NCBI GenBank assembly: GCA_945902735.1
Contig: CAMDNF010000067.1
Location: 1-15,950, forward strand
DNA from: SHWC01 sp945902735
Lineage (GTDB): Bacteria; Pseudomonadota; Alphaproteobacteria; UBA828
Reading direction: 5' to 3'
DNA length: 15,950 nucleotides
This document shows, piece after piece, positions 7,027 through 14,010 of the stretch. The notes beneath the pieces are model-generated. The model was not told the DNA's origin and searched no databases. It was given only the letters and a program-made list of their open reading frames with translations. The position numbers were made by a program, and so were the translations under genes. Positions within the stretch are counted from its first letter, which is position 1. Each line of letters begins with the position of its first letter.

Positions 7027-8205
7027 ATGGAAATTAGCACGTTGAGTGGTATGGCGGGACGCGCGCCGACGGTACTTCAAGTTTTGCCTGATCTCGACGG
7101 CGGTGGCGGTGTAGAGCGCGGCACCATCGATTTGACGCGGGCGCTCGTCGCCGGGGGCTACCGGGCGCTGGTGGCCTCGAACAGTACGCGCCTTGCTGGC
7201 CGAATCGATGCCCTGCGCGGCCGCCATATTCGTCTCCCCGTTCACAGTAAAAACCCCTTTGTCATGGTCGCAAATGCGTTTCGGCTCGCGCGGCTCATTA
7301 AGGCCGAGAATGTCGATATCGTACACGCCCGCTCTCGTGCTCCGGCTTGGAGCGCCTTTTACGCGGCCCGCATGGCTCGCTGCCATTTCATCACGACATT
7401 GCATGGTACCTACGGTACCTGGTCACCCTTCAAGCGTGCCTATAGCGCCATAATGACGCGTGGCGAACGCGTGATAGCGATCTCAGAGTTTATCGGCCAT
7501 AAGGCTATCGAAGATTATCGGGTCGCTCCTGAACGCATCACGGTCATTCCGCGCGGGGTCGATCTTGAAGCCTTCCGCCCAGGCGCGGTCAGCACGGAGC
7601 GCATTGTCAATTTGTCTCGCCGGTGGCGCCTCGAAGATGGCGCGCCGGTCGTCATGCTGCCGGGCCGTCTGACTTATTGGAAGGGGCATTCGGTCTTAAT
7701 CGAAGCGATGGCGCTATTGGCGCGCAAAGACGTGTTTTGCATCATGGTTGGTGACGACACTGGCGGAAAATCCGGTACGGATGTTCTGACCGCTCGGGCG
7801 AGCAAACTAGGCTTAGGCGGTCGGGTACGCTTTGTTGGCCGTTGCGAGGATATGCCGGCGGCCTACATGTTGGCCGATGTGGTGGTCTCGGCATCGACAC
7901 GGCCCGAAGCATTCGGCCGCGTTGCCGCGGAGGCGCAGGCGATGGGCATTCCAATTGTCGCGACCGATCATGGCGGTTCACGAGAAATCGTGCGGCCTGA
8001 TGTGGCGGGTTGGCTTGTCTCGCCGGACGATCCCCGTGCTTTGGCCGATGCGATTAATAGCGCGCTTAGTCTTGACGATACCAAACGTGCGACCTTGGCC
8101 AGCGCCGCACGCGCCCACGTGGTTGCTAATTTTAGTCTCGATATGATGTGCGCCCGCACGCTCGCCATTTATAAAGACGTGCTCGAGAGCGCGAAACAGG
8201 GCTAA
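7027..8205 (+). CDS. GT4-family glycosyltransferase (GT-B fold)
   Basis: A 392-residue retaining glycosyltransferase of family GT4. The N-terminal Rossmann half starts at VLQVLPDLDGGGGVERGTIDL, the glycine-rich loop typical of the acceptor domain. FITTLHGTYGTWSPFKRAYSAIMTRGERVIAISEF follows, then IPRGVDLEAF. The C-terminal half has LPGRLTYWKGH, which contacts the nucleotide-sugar phosphates, and the EX7E motif at E294 and E302 in RPEAFGRVAAEAQAMGIPIVATDHGG. A cytosolic enzyme of lipopolysaccharide or other surface glycan assembly is likely; donor and acceptor are unknown. Starts at 7027, 7051 and GTG 6988 share the frame. The GTG lies in an inverted repeat and its extra residues look unrelated. 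7051 would place the domain eight residues from the start and is equally plausible. The GT9 gene follows after 5 nt. Confidence 0.9.
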   Translation: MEISTLSGMAGRAPTVLQVLPDLDGGGGVERGTIDLTRALVAGGYRALVASNSTRLAGRIDALRGRHIRLPVHSKNPFVMVANAFRLARLIKAENVDIVHARSRAPAWSAFYAARMARCHFITTLHGTYGTWSPFKRAYSAIMTRGERVIAISEFIGHKAIEDYRVAPERITVIPRGVDLEAFRPGAVSTERIVNLSRRWRLEDGAPVVMLPGRLTYWKGHSVLIEAMALLARKDVFCIMVGDDTGGKSGTDVLTARASKLGLGGRVRFVGRCEDMPAAYMLADVVVSASTRPEAFGRVAAEAQAMGIPIVATDHGGSREIVRPDVAGWLVSPDDPRALADAINSALSLDDTKRATLASAARAHVVANFSLDMMCARTLAIYKDVLESAKQG

Positions 8206-8210
8206 TCATC

Positions 8211-9146
8211 ATGGCGGGCATTGTGCCACGCCAGCGCATTCTGGTTATCAAACATGGTGCGCTAGGCGACTTTATTTTGGCGCTTGGACCCTTTGCCGCC
8301 ATTCGCGCGCATCATCGTGATGCGAATATCGTGTTGCTAACGACCGCGCCGTTCGCCGCGCTTGCATCCTCGTCGCCTTATTTCGACGAAATATGGGTCG
8401 ATACGCGGCCAAGCATTTGGTCGCTCTCCGCAATATGTGGTTTACGCCGTCGCCTGCGCGGCGGCAATTTCACGCGCGTCTATGACTTGCAGACCTCGCG
8501 TCGTTCTAGTGCGTATTTACGTCTATTTGGCAGGCCGACACCCGATTGGTCCGGAATCGCGCCCGGTTGCTCGCATCCCCATCGCAATCAGTCGCGCGAT
8601 AGAATGCACACACTTGAACGGCAACAGGACCAGCTACGTGATGCCGGCATTCCCGATGTGCGCGCCCCGGACCTCGGTTGGCTCGACGGCAATCTTTCGG
8701 AATTTGTTTTGCCACCGCGGTTCGTGCTCATTGTGCCGGGTGGGGCGCCGCACCGACCCGCCAAACGATGGCCGCCCGAAGCCTATGCCGCGCTGATCAA
8801 CAAATTGGCGGCCTCAGGCGTGGACGCGGTGCTGCTCGGCGGCTCGGCCGACAGCGCGGCGATTAAGGCGATTCGTGCTGAGGCCCCAATGGCAATCGAC
8901 CTCTCCGAGCGGACAAGCATCGGCCATATTGCCGCCTTGGCGCGCCGGGCCGCTGGTGCGATTGGCAATGATACCGGGCCGATGCATCTGATCGCGGCGC
9001 TACATTGCCCCTCGGTGGTGTTATTCTCGCGTGCCTCCGACCCAAAATTGTCGGCGCCGCGAGGGCCGTTCGTGCGCATTATAGCGGTCGACGACCTCGC
9101 CACACTCACGCCCGATGCCGTATCGGCCGCGATCACATTGCGCTGA
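8211..9146 (+). CDS. GT9-family glycosyltransferase (heptosyltransferase-like)
   Basis: A 311-residue protein of the ADP-heptose:LPS heptosyltransferase family. The N-terminal block ILVIKHGALGDFILALGPFAAIR carries the KxGxxGD signature. PPRFVLIVPGGAPHRPAKRWPPEAYAALI is the donor-site strand with the family's K-RWP pattern. GAIGNDTGPMHLIAALHCPSVVLF is the C-terminal D-TGPMH nucleotide-sugar motif. A role in building the inner core of lipopolysaccharide fits, but GT9 also includes enzymes with other donors, so I give no symbol. The start ATG 8211 lies 5 nt after the GT4 stop with no evident ribosome binding site, so translation is probably coupled. The stop TGA is followed after 13 nt by the MBL-fold gene. 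The two glycosyltransferases side by side strengthen a surface-glycan reading. Confidence 0.88.
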   Translation: MAGIVPRQRILVIKHGALGDFILALGPFAAIRAHHRDANIVLLTTAPFAALASSSPYFDEIWVDTRPSIWSLSAICGLRRRLRGGNFTRVYDLQTSRRSSAYLRLFGRPTPDWSGIAPGCSHPHRNQSRDRMHTLERQQDQLRDAGIPDVRAPDLGWLDGNLSEFVLPPRFVLIVPGGAPHRPAKRWPPEAYAALINKLAASGVDAVLLGGSADSAAIKAIRAEAPMAIDLSERTSIGHIAALARRAAGAIGNDTGPMHLIAALHCPSVVLFSRASDPKLSAPRGPFVRIIAVDDLATLTPDAVSAAITLR

Positions 9147-9159
9147 GAAAGAACACGCG

Positions 9160-10053
9160 ATGGTACTGACCTTCGACCGCACGCTTGATTTCGAATATGG
9201 CGCGGTTAGTCAATTGACCCCGCTCGTTCGACGCGTCGTCGCGCGCAATGGCGGGCCCTTCACCTTTCACGGCACCGGTACCTACCTTGTGGGCAGAGGC
9301 CGCGTTGCGATCATTGATCCTGGGCCAGAGCTCGACCAGCACATATCGGCGCTTTTGCAAGCGGTCGAGGGCGAAACCGTGACTCATTTGATCGTGACCC
9401 ACACACACCGCGACCACTCGCCGGCCGCCCGACGCCTCAAGCGTGCGCTCGGTGTACCGACCTTGGGCTTTGGGCCTCATGGGGGTGAGGTTGGGGGCGA
9501 CGCGGTTGAGGAGGGCGCTGATCATGATTTTGTGCCCGATATTCGACTCGCACACGGCGATGTGGTCACGGGCGCTGGCTGGACATTGGAGGCGGTCCAC
9601 ACACCGGGTCACACCTCAAATCATCTTTGCTTTGCGTTGAAAGAGGAGCAGGCGCTGTTTTGCGGCGATCATGTGATGGGTTGGTCGACCACGGTGGTCT
9701 CACCTCCCGACGGCGACATGCGCGCCTATCGCACCTCGCTCGCCGCTCTGCTGAACCGCGACGAAACGGTCTATTGGCCAACCCATGGGGCGCCGGTGCG
9801 TGACCCGAAGGCGTATGTCGTGGGCCTTCTCGAACATCGCGCCGAGCGTGAAGCACAAATTCTCGCCTGCCTTCGCGACGGCGTCGAGACAATCCCCGAA
9901 ATAGTTCGGCGGCTCTATCGAGACGTCGACCCCAAGCTTCATAGGGCCGCCGGCCGATCCGTGCTGGCGCATTTAGTCGAGCTGGTCGAGCGTGGCGTCG
10001 TCCAATGCGAGGATACCCCTTCGATCGGCACTCAATATCGCCGTCGGGGCTAA
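9160..10053 (+). CDS. MBL-fold metallo-hydrolase with C-terminal winged helix (LACTB2-like)
   Basis: A 297-residue metallo-beta-lactamase-fold protein. The metal site is clear: H81xH83xD85H86 in VTHTHRDHSPAA, H147 and H151 around HTPGHTSNH, D170 in LFCGDHVMGW, and a final histidine in YWPTHGAPV. The C-terminal part (about 225-297, with ETIPEIVRRLYRDVDPKL and VLAHLVELVERGVVQCE) looks like the small winged-helix domain of LACTB2-type proteins. Members cut phosphodiester or thioester bonds; some are RNases. The substrate here is unknown. I chose ATG 9160 rather than the in-frame ATG 9115 because GAGAAAGA lies just ahead of 9160, and the upstream residues fall within the GT9 coding region. It follows the two glycosyltransferase genes closely but has no obvious link to glycan work. 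Confidence 0.9.
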   Translation: MVLTFDRTLDFEYGAVSQLTPLVRRVVARNGGPFTFHGTGTYLVGRGRVAIIDPGPELDQHISALLQAVEGETVTHLIVTHTHRDHSPAARRLKRALGVPTLGFGPHGGEVGGDAVEEGADHDFVPDIRLAHGDVVTGAGWTLEAVHTPGHTSNHLCFALKEEQALFCGDHVMGWSTTVVSPPDGDMRAYRTSLAALLNRDETVYWPTHGAPVRDPKAYVVGLLEHRAEREAQILACLRDGVETIPEIVRRLYRDVDPKLHRAAGRSVLAHLVELVERGVVQCEDTPSIGTQYRRRG

Positions 10054-10062
10054 CGCGCCTCG

Positions 10063-10746
10063 CTAATCGGTGCCGAGCACGTGGCGGCCATGACGGGTGA
10101 CGAGCAGGGGCACGGCACGCTGCGCGCGTTCCTCGGCGCTCGCGGCAATCCAATCGGCGGCTTCCTTTAAGACTAAATTGGTGGGCATTGAGAGCGGGAG
10201 GTTCATGGCCTCATCGATCGGTAGCCATGCAATATTGCCAAGCTCGCCATTACCGCTGAGTGTGCCGACGACTGAGTCGTCCGCCTCGGCTAAAAAGAAC
10301 CGCGCATCAAAGCGCCGCACCAAGCCGGGCGGCGTGATGGCGCGAAAAATATAGCAAAGGCCGCCGAGGGCGGGCGCCAAGCCCGCCTCGCGGAATCCCG
10401 CCCAATGGCGCTGATCTAAGCGCACGTGAAGCGGTGAGGGGCGGCCGATGAGGAGCCCCGCTTCTTCATAGGTTTCGCGTATCGCGGCGATGGCTAGGGC
10501 GCGGGGGCGGGCGGCGCTCCGGCAGCCGCGGGCGAGGCGCCGCGCGACGTCGAACGCAAGCGGTGTCGCGGGTTCAATCAGCCGATCGCCAGGGTCCACC
10601 CGGCCACCTGGGAAGACGAATCGGTTGGGCATGAAGACACTGCCCGCATGGCGCTGGCCCATCAGCACTTCGACGCCACGCGCTCCCCGGCGATAGAGCA
10701 CCAAGCTTGCGGCATCGCGCGGCTTCAGGGGCGGCGAGGCGTTCAT
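10063..10746 (-). CDS. NUDIX hydrolase (NUDT19-like subgroup)
   Basis: A 227-residue NUDIX protein. The NUDIX box is split: FVFPGGRVDPGD (G47, G48) is separated from AIRETYEEAGLLIG (R90 to G97) by an insertion of about 35 residues. The REtyEEaG half holds the metal-binding glutamates. The insertion and the following YIFRAITPPGLVRRFDARFFLA stretch recall the NUDT7/NUDT19-like subgroup, some of which cleave CoA derivatives. The substrate here is not shown. It is a cytosolic enzyme with no signal peptide. AGGGA (minus strand) lies about 6 nt before the ATG, which supports the start. It converges on the MBL gene with only 9 nt between the stops and diverges from thrS. Confidence 0.88.
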   Translation of the reverse strand: MNASPPLKPRDAASLVLYRRGARGVEVLMGQRHAGSVFMPNRFVFPGGRVDPGDRLIEPATPLAFDVARRLARGCRSAARPRALAIAAIRETYEEAGLLIGRPSPLHVRLDQRHWAGFREAGLAPALGGLCYIFRAITPPGLVRRFDARFFLAEADDSVVGTLSGNGELGNIAWLPIDEAMNLPLSMPTNLVLKEAADWIAASAEERAQRAVPLLVTRHGRHVLGTD

Positions 10747-10795
10747 AACGCTTCCCTAACAGATTGTCGGCCAAGCTCGAAAGCCCGCCCTCGCC

Positions 10796-10828
10796 TTGAC
10801 AGGTTGAGCCTGCGTGGGCAAGTAGACT
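10796..10828 (+). promoter_or_regulatory. Possible thrS promoter (perfect -35, weak -10)
   Basis: TTGACA at 10796-10801 is a perfect sigma70-type -35 box. No good -10 lies at 17 nt; the best nearby match is TAGACT at 10823-10828, with a 21-nt spacer that is too long. It sits in the divergent NUDIX/thrS space, about 60 nt before the thrS ATG. The -35 match is real; the promoter call is uncertain. Confidence 0.3.
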
Positions 10829-10860
10829 GACTTTGGGCAATCCTATTCAAGCACGGGTTC

Positions 10861-12831
10861 ATGCCGCGTCTCACCCTTCCCGACAATAGCGTCCGCATCT
10901 TCGAGCAACCGGTCACCGGCGGCGAGCTCGCCGCGTCGATCGGTCCGGGTCTGGCCAAGGCGGCACTGGTCGTTGAGGTCGATGGCTCGCTGTGGGATTT
11001 GTCGCGCCCGATCGAGACTGACGCCAAGGTAAGGCTGATCACGGCCAAAGACCCCGAGGCGCTTGAAATTGTTCGCCACGACACGGCCCATGTTATGGCC
11101 GAGGCGGTCAAAGAGCTTTATCCGGATGTTCAAGTCACGATCGGTCCGGCGATCGAAGACGGCTTCTATTATGATTTCGCGCGCGCAACACCGTTCACGC
11201 CCGAAGACCTTGAGAAAATCGAAGCGCGCATGAGAGAGATCGTCGGGCGCAACGAGCCGATCACACGCGAGGTTTGGGAGCGCCCCGACGCAATCAAGTT
11301 CTTCAAAGCCCAAGGCGAACACTATAAGGCGGAGATCATCGAGGCGATCCCGGCGCGCGAAACGGTTACGCTCTACCGCCAAGGCAAGTTCATCGATCTT
11401 TGCCGCGGCCCCCATCTGCCCTCAACGGGCAAGCTCGGTGCCTTTAAGCTTTTAAAGCTGGCGGGCGCTTATTGGCGCGGCGATTCGAAGAACCAGATGC
11501 TTCAGCGCATCTATGGCACGGCATGGGTCAATGAGGCCGATCTCAAGGCCTATTTGACGCGGCTCGAAGAGGCGGAAAAGCGCGATCACCGCCGGCTCGG
11601 CCGCGAGATGGAGCTGTTCCATATTCAAGAAGAAGCCGTTGGCATGGTGTTCTGGCATCCCAAAGGCTGGACACTATATCGCGTGATCGAACGCTATATG
11701 CGCCGAAGACTCGAGGCGGCGGGCTATGTTGAAGTACGCACGCCGATGTTGATCGATCGCGCGCTTTGGGAAGCCTCCGGGCACTGGGAAAAATTTCGCG
11801 AGCACATGTTTACCTCCGAGGCCGAGGACCGTGTGCTTGCGCTAAAGCCAATGAATTGTCCGGGTCATGTACAAATTTTCCGCCACGGTCTGAAGAGCTA
11901 TCGCGATTTGCCGTTGCGTATGGCTGAATTCGGCTCTTGCCATCGCGCTGAACCATCGGGCGCGCTGCATGGCATCATGCGCGTGCGTGGGTTCACGCAG
12001 GACGATGCGCATATTTTTTGTGCGCCTGCCGATATTACCGAGGAGACACGCGCATTCTGCGATCTGCTCGGCAGCATCTATCGCGACTTTGGGTTCCCCG
12101 AGTTTCGCGTGAAATTTTCCGACCGTCCCAAGGTGCGGGCCGGTTCCGATCAGATATGGGATCGTGCCGAGGGCGCGTTGAAGGACGCCTGCGCGGCCGC
12201 GGGGTTGGCCTATGATCTCAACCCGGGTGAAGGCGCGTTCTATGGACCGAAACTCGAGTTCGTACTGCGCGACGCCATCGGGCGAGATTGGCAGTGCGGC
12301 ACGCTTCAGGTCGATTTCGTGTTACCGGAGCGACTCGACGCAAGCTTCATCGGAGAGGATGGTCAGCGCCACCGCCCCGTTATGTTGCATCGAGCCATTC
12401 TGGGGTCGCTTGAGCGATTTATCGGTATCTTGATCGAGAATCACGCCGGCCGGCTGCCGCTTTGGTTGGCGCCCACGCAGATCGTGGTTGCCACGATCAC
12501 GAATGACAGCGACCACTATGCGGTCGAGGTGGTTGAGCGGCTAAAGGGAGCCGGTCTCAGGGTGGAAAGCGACCTTAGAAGCGAGAAAATCGGCTATAAG
12601 GTCCGCGAGCACTCCACGGCCAAAATCCCGGTCATTCTCGCTGTTGGCAAACGTGAGGCCGAAACCCAATCGGTTGCTATGCGCCGTCTTGGTAGCGCCG
12701 CACAAGAAGTGCTTGCGCTCGATCAGGCGGTAGCTAGACTGGTCGCCGAGGCAAATGGGCCATTGGTTTTGCCCGATCTAGGCGGAAACCCGGCATTTGT
12801 AATGCCGGCCACCGGCCCTGACGGTTCATAG
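10861..12831 (+). CDS. thrS: Threonine--tRNA ligase
   Basis: A 656-residue class II aminoacyl-tRNA synthetase that charges tRNA-Thr. In order it has a TGS domain (about 1-62), the editing domain with H73xxxH77 (RHDTAHVMA) and C181/H185 (CRGPHLPSTG), and the catalytic domain. The catalytic zinc ligands are C333 (MNCPGH), H384 (QDDAH) and H510 (MLHRAILGSLERFIGILIE, also motif 3). The anticodon-binding domain follows from about 535 (LWLAPTQIVVATI). All ligands align one residue off the E. coli numbering, and length is close to the E. coli protein. The ATG has only a weak ribosome binding site. A proline/glycine-rich tail after GPLVLPDLGGNP extends a little past the usual end. Its stop codon TAG directly touches the ribosome binding site of infC, so the two genes are coupled in one operon. 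Confidence 0.98.
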   Translation: MPRLTLPDNSVRIFEQPVTGGELAASIGPGLAKAALVVEVDGSLWDLSRPIETDAKVRLITAKDPEALEIVRHDTAHVMAEAVKELYPDVQVTIGPAIEDGFYYDFARATPFTPEDLEKIEARMREIVGRNEPITREVWERPDAIKFFKAQGEHYKAEIIEAIPARETVTLYRQGKFIDLCRGPHLPSTGKLGAFKLLKLAGAYWRGDSKNQMLQRIYGTAWVNEADLKAYLTRLEEAEKRDHRRLGREMELFHIQEEAVGMVFWHPKGWTLYRVIERYMRRRLEAAGYVEVRTPMLIDRALWEASGHWEKFREHMFTSEAEDRVLALKPMNCPGHVQIFRHGLKSYRDLPLRMAEFGSCHRAEPSGALHGIMRVRGFTQDDAHIFCAPADITEETRAFCDLLGSIYRDFGFPEFRVKFSDRPKVRAGSDQIWDRAEGALKDACAAAGLAYDLNPGEGAFYGPKLEFVLRDAIGRDWQCGTLQVDFVLPERLDASFIGEDGQRHRPVMLHRAILGSLERFIGILIENHAGRLPLWLAPTQIVVATITNDSDHYAVEVVERLKGAGLRVESDLRSEKIGYKVREHSTAKIPVILAVGKREAETQSVAMRRLGSAAQEVLALDQAVARLVAEANGPLVLPDLGGNPAFVMPATGPDGS

Positions 12832-12837
12832 AGGAAG
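12832..12837 (+). promoter_or_regulatory. Ribosome binding site that decides the infC start
   Basis: AGGAAG, part of the purine run AGGAAGGGG at 12832-12840, begins at the base after the thrS stop. It lies about 8-10 nt before the ATC at 12848, the right distance for initiation there. No ATG, GTG or TTG occurs in this frame until 12965, far too distant to be served by it. Confidence 0.8.
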
Positions 12838-12847
12838 GGGAAAACGT

Positions 12848-13387
12848 ATCGCTAGGTTCACCACCACGACGGCTCCGCCCTCGCGCGAGGGCCCCCGTAT
12901 CAATGACGAGATCACAGTCCCTCAAATTCGCCTGATCGGCCACGACGGCAGCCAAGTCGGCGTCGTGAGCGTCCGCCGGGGCATCGAGATGGCCGAGGAA
13001 GTGGGCCTCGATTTGGTTGAGGTGTCGCCTCTCGCCGAGCCGCCTGTCTGCAAATTGATGGATTTCGGCAAATACAAATATGAGGCGCAAAAAAAGGCCT
13101 CAGAGGCCCGCAAGAAACAAAAAGTCATTGAAATCAAGGAAATCAAGTTGCGGCCGACGATCGACCGGGCCGACTATGACGTAAAGCTTCGAGCGATGCG
13201 GAACTTCCTTGAGGAAGGCGACAAGGTTAAAGTAACGCTACGATTCCGCGGCCGAGAAATGGCGCATTTGGAGCTCGGCATGAAGGTGCTCGAGCGGGTC
13301 CGTGAAGACCTGGCGGAAATCGCCAAAGTTGAGCAAATGCCAAAGCTCGAGGGCCGCCAAATGACGATGGTCATTTCCGCCAAATAA
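12848..13387 (+). CDS. infC: Translation initiation factor IF-3, with an AUC start codon
   Basis: A 179-residue IF-3, which binds the 30S subunit, checks the start codon and prevents subunit joining. The N-domain has PRINDEITVPQIRLIGHDG and LDLVEVSPLAEPPVCKLMDFGKYKYEAQKK. The lysine-rich linker (KKASEARKKQKVIEIKEIKLRP) leads into the C-domain with GDKVKVTLRFRGREMAHLELG. The frame is open back to a TAA at 12800. Between there and 12965 it contains no ATG, GTG or TTG, while the conserved N-domain starts well before 12965. The ATC at 12848 is correctly spaced from a strong ribosome binding site and gives a normal-length IF-3. Rare starts such as AUU are known for infC in E. coli and serve autorepression, since IF-3 rejects them. 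A GTG start at 12965 would delete about 39 residues of the N-domain. Confidence 0.95.
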   Translation: MARFTTTTAPPSREGPRINDEITVPQIRLIGHDGSQVGVVSVRRGIEMAEEVGLDLVEVSPLAEPPVCKLMDFGKYKYEAQKKASEARKKQKVIEIKEIKLRPTIDRADYDVKLRAMRNFLEEGDKVKVTLRFRGREMAHLELGMKVLERVREDLAEIAKVEQMPKLEGRQMTMVISAK

Positions 13388-13407
13388 CCGCGATCAATGC
13401 GCTTCCA

Positions 13408-13425
13408 CAATCGACAAATCGATTG
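13408..13425. repeat. 7-bp hairpin after infC
   Basis: CAATCGA (13408-13414) and TCGATTG (13419-13425) form a perfect stem around a CAAA tetraloop, 21 nt after the infC stop. A G-run follows rather than a T-run, so it is not a standard intrinsic terminator. It may act as an RNA-processing or 3'-end stabilising hairpin, or as a palindromic operator for the next gene. Confidence 0.45.
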
Positions 13426-13452
13426 GGGAAATGATCTTTATGGTTGTATATT
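13423..13452 (+). promoter_or_regulatory. Possible promoter in the AT-rich stretch after infC
   Basis: TTGGGG (13423-13428) is separated by 18 nt from TATATT (13447-13452), five of six matches to a sigma70 -10. The -35 is weak and overlaps the preceding hairpin. The stretch 13400-13480 is clearly richer in A and T than the flanking genes. It would drive the response regulator remnant that starts at 13485. Confidence 0.3.
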
Positions 13453-13471
13453 TGAGTTGTTATTCAACCAT
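13440..13471. repeat. Inverted repeat ATGGTTG/CAACCAT
   Basis: ATGGTTG at 13440-13446 and CAACCAT at 13465-13471 are perfect 7-bp arms around an 18-nt AT-rich spacer. The right arm can alternatively pair as a shorter hairpin, GTTG at 13456-13459 with CAAC at 13465-13468. It overlaps the proposed -10 of the promoter for the regulator remnant, a position where an operator would act. Confidence 0.4.
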
Positions 13472-13484
13472 AGAGTCGGGCGCG

Positions 13485-13939
13485 ATGGCAGAAAAGCAGA
13501 AAAAGCTGACTGGTGATGAGTGAAAGCTCACGGGTCCACGCGGCCCTGGACGATCAAAGCTTGTGCTCGCCGTCGATGATGACCCGGTCAATCTGAGGGT
13601 ATGCAAAGCCATGGTCGAGGGCCTTGGCTATTTGTATGAGGGCGCATCGTCGGGCCGCGATGCCCTGGAAATGCTGATCGCGGTGCAGGCTGGGGTCGTG
13701 TTGCTCGACATCATGATGCCATCAATGGATGGCTTTGATGTTTGCCGCGAAATCCGCAAAATGTTCCCGGGCGCAGGCCCTCGGGTCATTACCTGACCGC
13801 CCGCAACATGGAAGAAGACGTTAAGACGGCGTTGGATACGCAGGCGGACGACTACTTGGTCAAACCCATCCAATTGCCCGTATTGCAAGCCCGCCTGAAG
13901 CACTGGTTTGAAGTACCGCCCCGGGGTGAGAAGGCATAG
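13485..13939 (+). pseudogene. Single-domain response regulator, interrupted by a stop and a frameshift
   Basis: A CheY-like receiver domain in two pieces. The frame opens at ATG 13485, meets TGA at 13521-13523 after 12 codons, and continues in the same frame as KLVLAVDDDPVNLRV (acidic pocket), then VVLLDIMMPSMDGFDVCREIR (phospho-acceptor Asp). It ends at TGA 13794. The remainder is in another frame from about 13790: YLTARN (the switch Thr), ADDYLVKPIQLPVLQARL (the conserved Lys) and a stop at 13937-13939. Restoring one T near 13790 (ATT TAC) gives a continuous 'RVIYLTARN', exactly the family pattern. All signature residues survive, so the damage is recent or a sequencing error. A GTG at 13563 could start a truncated product lacking the last third. 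Its place between infC and rpmI is unusual. No histidine kinase or output domain is nearby. Confidence 0.8.
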
Positions 13940-13947
13940 GGGATATA

Positions 13948-13967
13948 GGGCCTCTTCTGAGAGCCCC
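13948..13967 (+). terminator. Hairpin after the response regulator remnant
   Basis: GGGCCTCT (13948-13955) pairs with AGAGCCCC (13960-13967) with one mismatch around a TCTG loop, 9 nt after the regulator's final stop. No T-run follows, so intrinsic termination would be weak. Its place just before the rpmI promoter would suit separation of the two units. Confidence 0.35.
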
Positions 13968-13975
13968 GAACGCCC

Positions 13976-14004
13976 TTGCCAAGCCGGGCCGATCTCTGTA
14001 AAAT
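13976..14004 (+). promoter_or_regulatory. Near-consensus sigma70 promoter for rpmI-rplT-pheST
   Basis: TTGCCA (13976-13981) and TAAAAT (13999-14004) are separated by exactly 17 nt. Each box matches the consensus at five of six positions. Transcription would start near 14011, giving a leader of about 85 nt before rpmI. This is the best promoter in the window. Confidence 0.7.
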
Positions 14005-14010
14005 CACCGC

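Noticed and set aside
10054..10062. A terminator between the MBL and NUDIX genes.
   Set aside because: Only 9 nt separate the stops and no stem with a T-run is present on either strand.
9566..10153. Long open frame on the minus strand opposite the MBL gene.
   Set aside because: The product is Arg/Pro/Ala-rich without domain motifs and lies fully antisense to a gene with an intact metal site. This is typical of GC-rich shadow frames.
13521..13523. TGA read as selenocysteine or a reassigned codon in the response regulator.
   Set aside because: TGA is the ordinary stop of several intact genes here (queG, GST, GT9, pheS). The position precedes the receiver domain, no receiver needs Sec there, and the gene also carries a frameshift.
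13742..13796. Programmed -1 frameshifting in the response regulator.
   Set aside because: There is no X XXY YYZ slippery heptamer at the junction and no obvious downstream stimulatory structure. A lost T explains the break more simply.
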